From positions 1 to 7,961 of the forward strand of contig URWP01000123.1 in the NCBI GenBank assembly GCA_900551645.1: a stretch of 7,961 nt of DNA. The letters are read 5' to 3'. Numbering within the stretch: position 1 is the stretch's first letter; each line of letters starts with the position of its first letter. This DNA comes from an uncultured Bacteroides sp. Lineage in GTDB: Bacteria; Bacteroidota; Bacteroidia; Bacteroidales; Bacteroidaceae. Below the pieces are notes generated by a model. That model did not search any database. It had not been told where the DNA came from and saw only the letters and a list, made by a program, of their open reading frames with translations. Positions 7,521-7,961 of this stretch are shown here, in pieces. Position numbers and translations under genes: made by a program.

Positions 7521-7603
7521 TTCTATAAACCACGTCGGCGTTTATAAAAACTACGTCGGCATTTATATAAACTCCGTCGTGGTTTATATAAACACCGACG
7601 GAA
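7521..7603. repeat. Four-unit ~21-bp tandem repeat (minisatellite) with internal palindrome
   Basis: Four units lie head to tail at 7521-7540, 7541-7561, 7562-7582 and 7583-7603. Each has an AT-rich half (TTTATATAAAC or a variant) and a GC-rich half with CGTCGG or a related core. Units 1 and 2 carry ACGTCGGC, unit 3 CCGTCGTGG, and unit 4 the reverse-complement core CCGACGG. The last two units together form a 30-bp near-palindrome (7573-7602): TCCGTCG and CGACGGA arms around GTTTATATAAAC, with 13 of 15 position pairs matching. Read as protein on the minus strand it gives a meaningless YK-RR-type heptad repeat. Confidence 0.8.
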
Positions 7604-7721
7604 TCTATAGATTATATCCGCACGAATGAAAAATATCACTTTCAACTCTGAATGATATGGCCAGCTCCTCCCGTATATCCGGATAGTAAAACCAGAAACA
7701 TACAGCGCATAACAGAAAAGT

Positions 7722-7765
7722 CTAAAAACAAGAAAGGTCGGAATTGCTTCCACACAACCCCGACC
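7722..7765 (-). terminator. Intrinsic terminator after the kinase gene
   Basis: On the minus strand GGTCGGGGTTG (7765-7755) pairs with CAATTCCGACC (7746-7736) to give an 11-bp stem with two G-U pairs and an 8-nt loop. A U-rich run, TTTCTTGTTTTT, follows at once. It begins 28 nt after the kinase stop codon. It should end the kinase transcript before the susC region, making the susC operon dependent on its own promoter. Confidence 0.88.
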
Positions 7766-7793
7766 CTCACCGATAAAATAACTCTCTCTCTAA

Positions 7794-7961
7794 CTATTTC
7801 ATGCGTTCTTTCAGATAATCCGGAATAACCGGCATGGCCCCGTTCTGTGTACAGACAAATGCCGAAACATCTACCGCCAGACGATGTGCCTCCGTAATAG
7901 ACATGCCTTTCAGCAAGGCAGCAACGAAAGTTGCAGTAAACGAATCACCGGCACCCACCGT
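7794..7961 (-). CDS. PfkB-family sugar kinase, probably fructokinase (C-terminal part only)
   Basis: Only the last 55 residues are present; the gene continues beyond the right edge. The fragment opens with TVGAGDSFTATFVAALLKG, the second PfkB-family signature. Its GAGD motif forms the anion hole, and the Asp (fragment residue 6) is the catalytic base. A helix (SITEAHRLAVDVSAFVCTQNGAMP) and a short tail ending YLKERMK follow, with a TAG stop at 7796-7794. The family includes fructokinase, ribokinase and 2-keto-3-deoxygluconate kinase. Fructokinase (fructose + ATP to fructose phosphate, cytoplasmic) is chosen from the GH32 and permease neighbours and the similar set in the B. thetaiotaomicron levan locus. 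A terminator follows the gene, so it is transcribed separately from the susC operon. Confidence 0.9.
   Translation of the reverse strand, partial: TVGAGDSFTATFVAALLKGMSITEAHRLAVDVSAFVCTQNGAMPVIPDYLKERMK

Larger units (their letters stand above)
7007..7793. other. 787-bp non-coding region between kinase and susC-like genes
   Basis: No credible gene lies here. From the kinase side it holds an intrinsic terminator (7722-7765), about 120 bp without clear structure apart from the short palindrome TATCCGGATA (7676-7685), a 21-bp tandem repeat (7521-7603), an unstructured 87-bp spacer (7434-7520), a long imperfect palindrome (7276-7433), an AT-rich segment with the dyad TTGAT-T-ATCAA (7195-7205), a candidate activator site (7100-7180) and the susC promoter with its leader. 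A 76-codon minus-strand reading frame at 7523-7753 only translates the tandem repeat and starts inside the terminator, so it is not called. Confidence 0.8.

Noticed and set aside
7676..7685. 10-bp palindrome TATCCGGATA
   Set aside because: It is isolated, short and not positioned at a promoter; chance is a sufficient explanation.
7523..7753. 76-codon minus-strand reading frame with a YK-RR heptad repeat at its C terminus
   Set aside because: The repeat is simply the translation of the 21-bp tandem DNA repeat, the start lies inside the kinase terminator stem, and no domain or signal is recognisable.

Overview
This window looks like a fructan or fructo-oligosaccharide polysaccharide-utilisation locus (PUL) from a gut Bacteroides or a close relative. 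The evidence is a SusC-type TonB-dependent porin next to a SusD-type lipoprotein, AT-rich leaders without a clear Shine-Dalgarno sequence, a Bacteroides-type TAnnTTTG promoter box, and a GH32 + MFS permease + PfkB sugar kinase set like the B. thetaiotaomicron levan/fructan locus (BT1757-BT1765). All genes lie on the minus strand, so transcription runs from high to low coordinates.

Layout in the direction of transcription: (1) 7961-7794, the last 55 residues of a PfkB-family kinase, probably fructokinase, followed by a strong intrinsic terminator (7765-7722). (2) A 787-bp intergenic region (7793-7007). It holds the terminator, a four-unit ~21-bp tandem repeat (7603-7521) that includes a 30-bp near-palindrome, a 158-bp imperfect palindrome built from AGTTGAC-type repeats (7433-7276), a candidate activator site with two 13-mers exactly 21 bp apart (7180-7137), and the putative susC promoter (7077-7070). 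(3) The SusC-like porin (7006-3884). (4) The SusD-like lipoprotein, 14 bp downstream (3869-2130). (5) A 77-bp gap with a 16-bp-stem hairpin and a possible 9-codon leader ORF overlapping the next start codon. (6) A secreted GH32 fructosidase (2052-244). (7) The start of an MFS sugar permease (167-1), cut by the window edge.

Inferred pathway: SusC/SusD capture fructans or fructo-oligosaccharides at the cell surface and import them into the periplasm. The GH32 enzyme, which has a signal peptide but no lipobox, releases fructose there. The MFS permease moves fructose across the inner membrane, and the kinase phosphorylates it. SusC lacks an N-terminal STN domain, which argues against sigma/anti-sigma control and fits control by a hybrid two-component regulator outside the window. 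No surface glycan-binding protein and no surface endo-fructanase are seen between SusD and the permease, so this version is simpler than the B. thetaiotaomicron levan locus. I see no tRNA, rRNA, CRISPR array, transposase or phage gene. The genes are ordinary for this type of locus; the unusual material is in the non-coding stretches.
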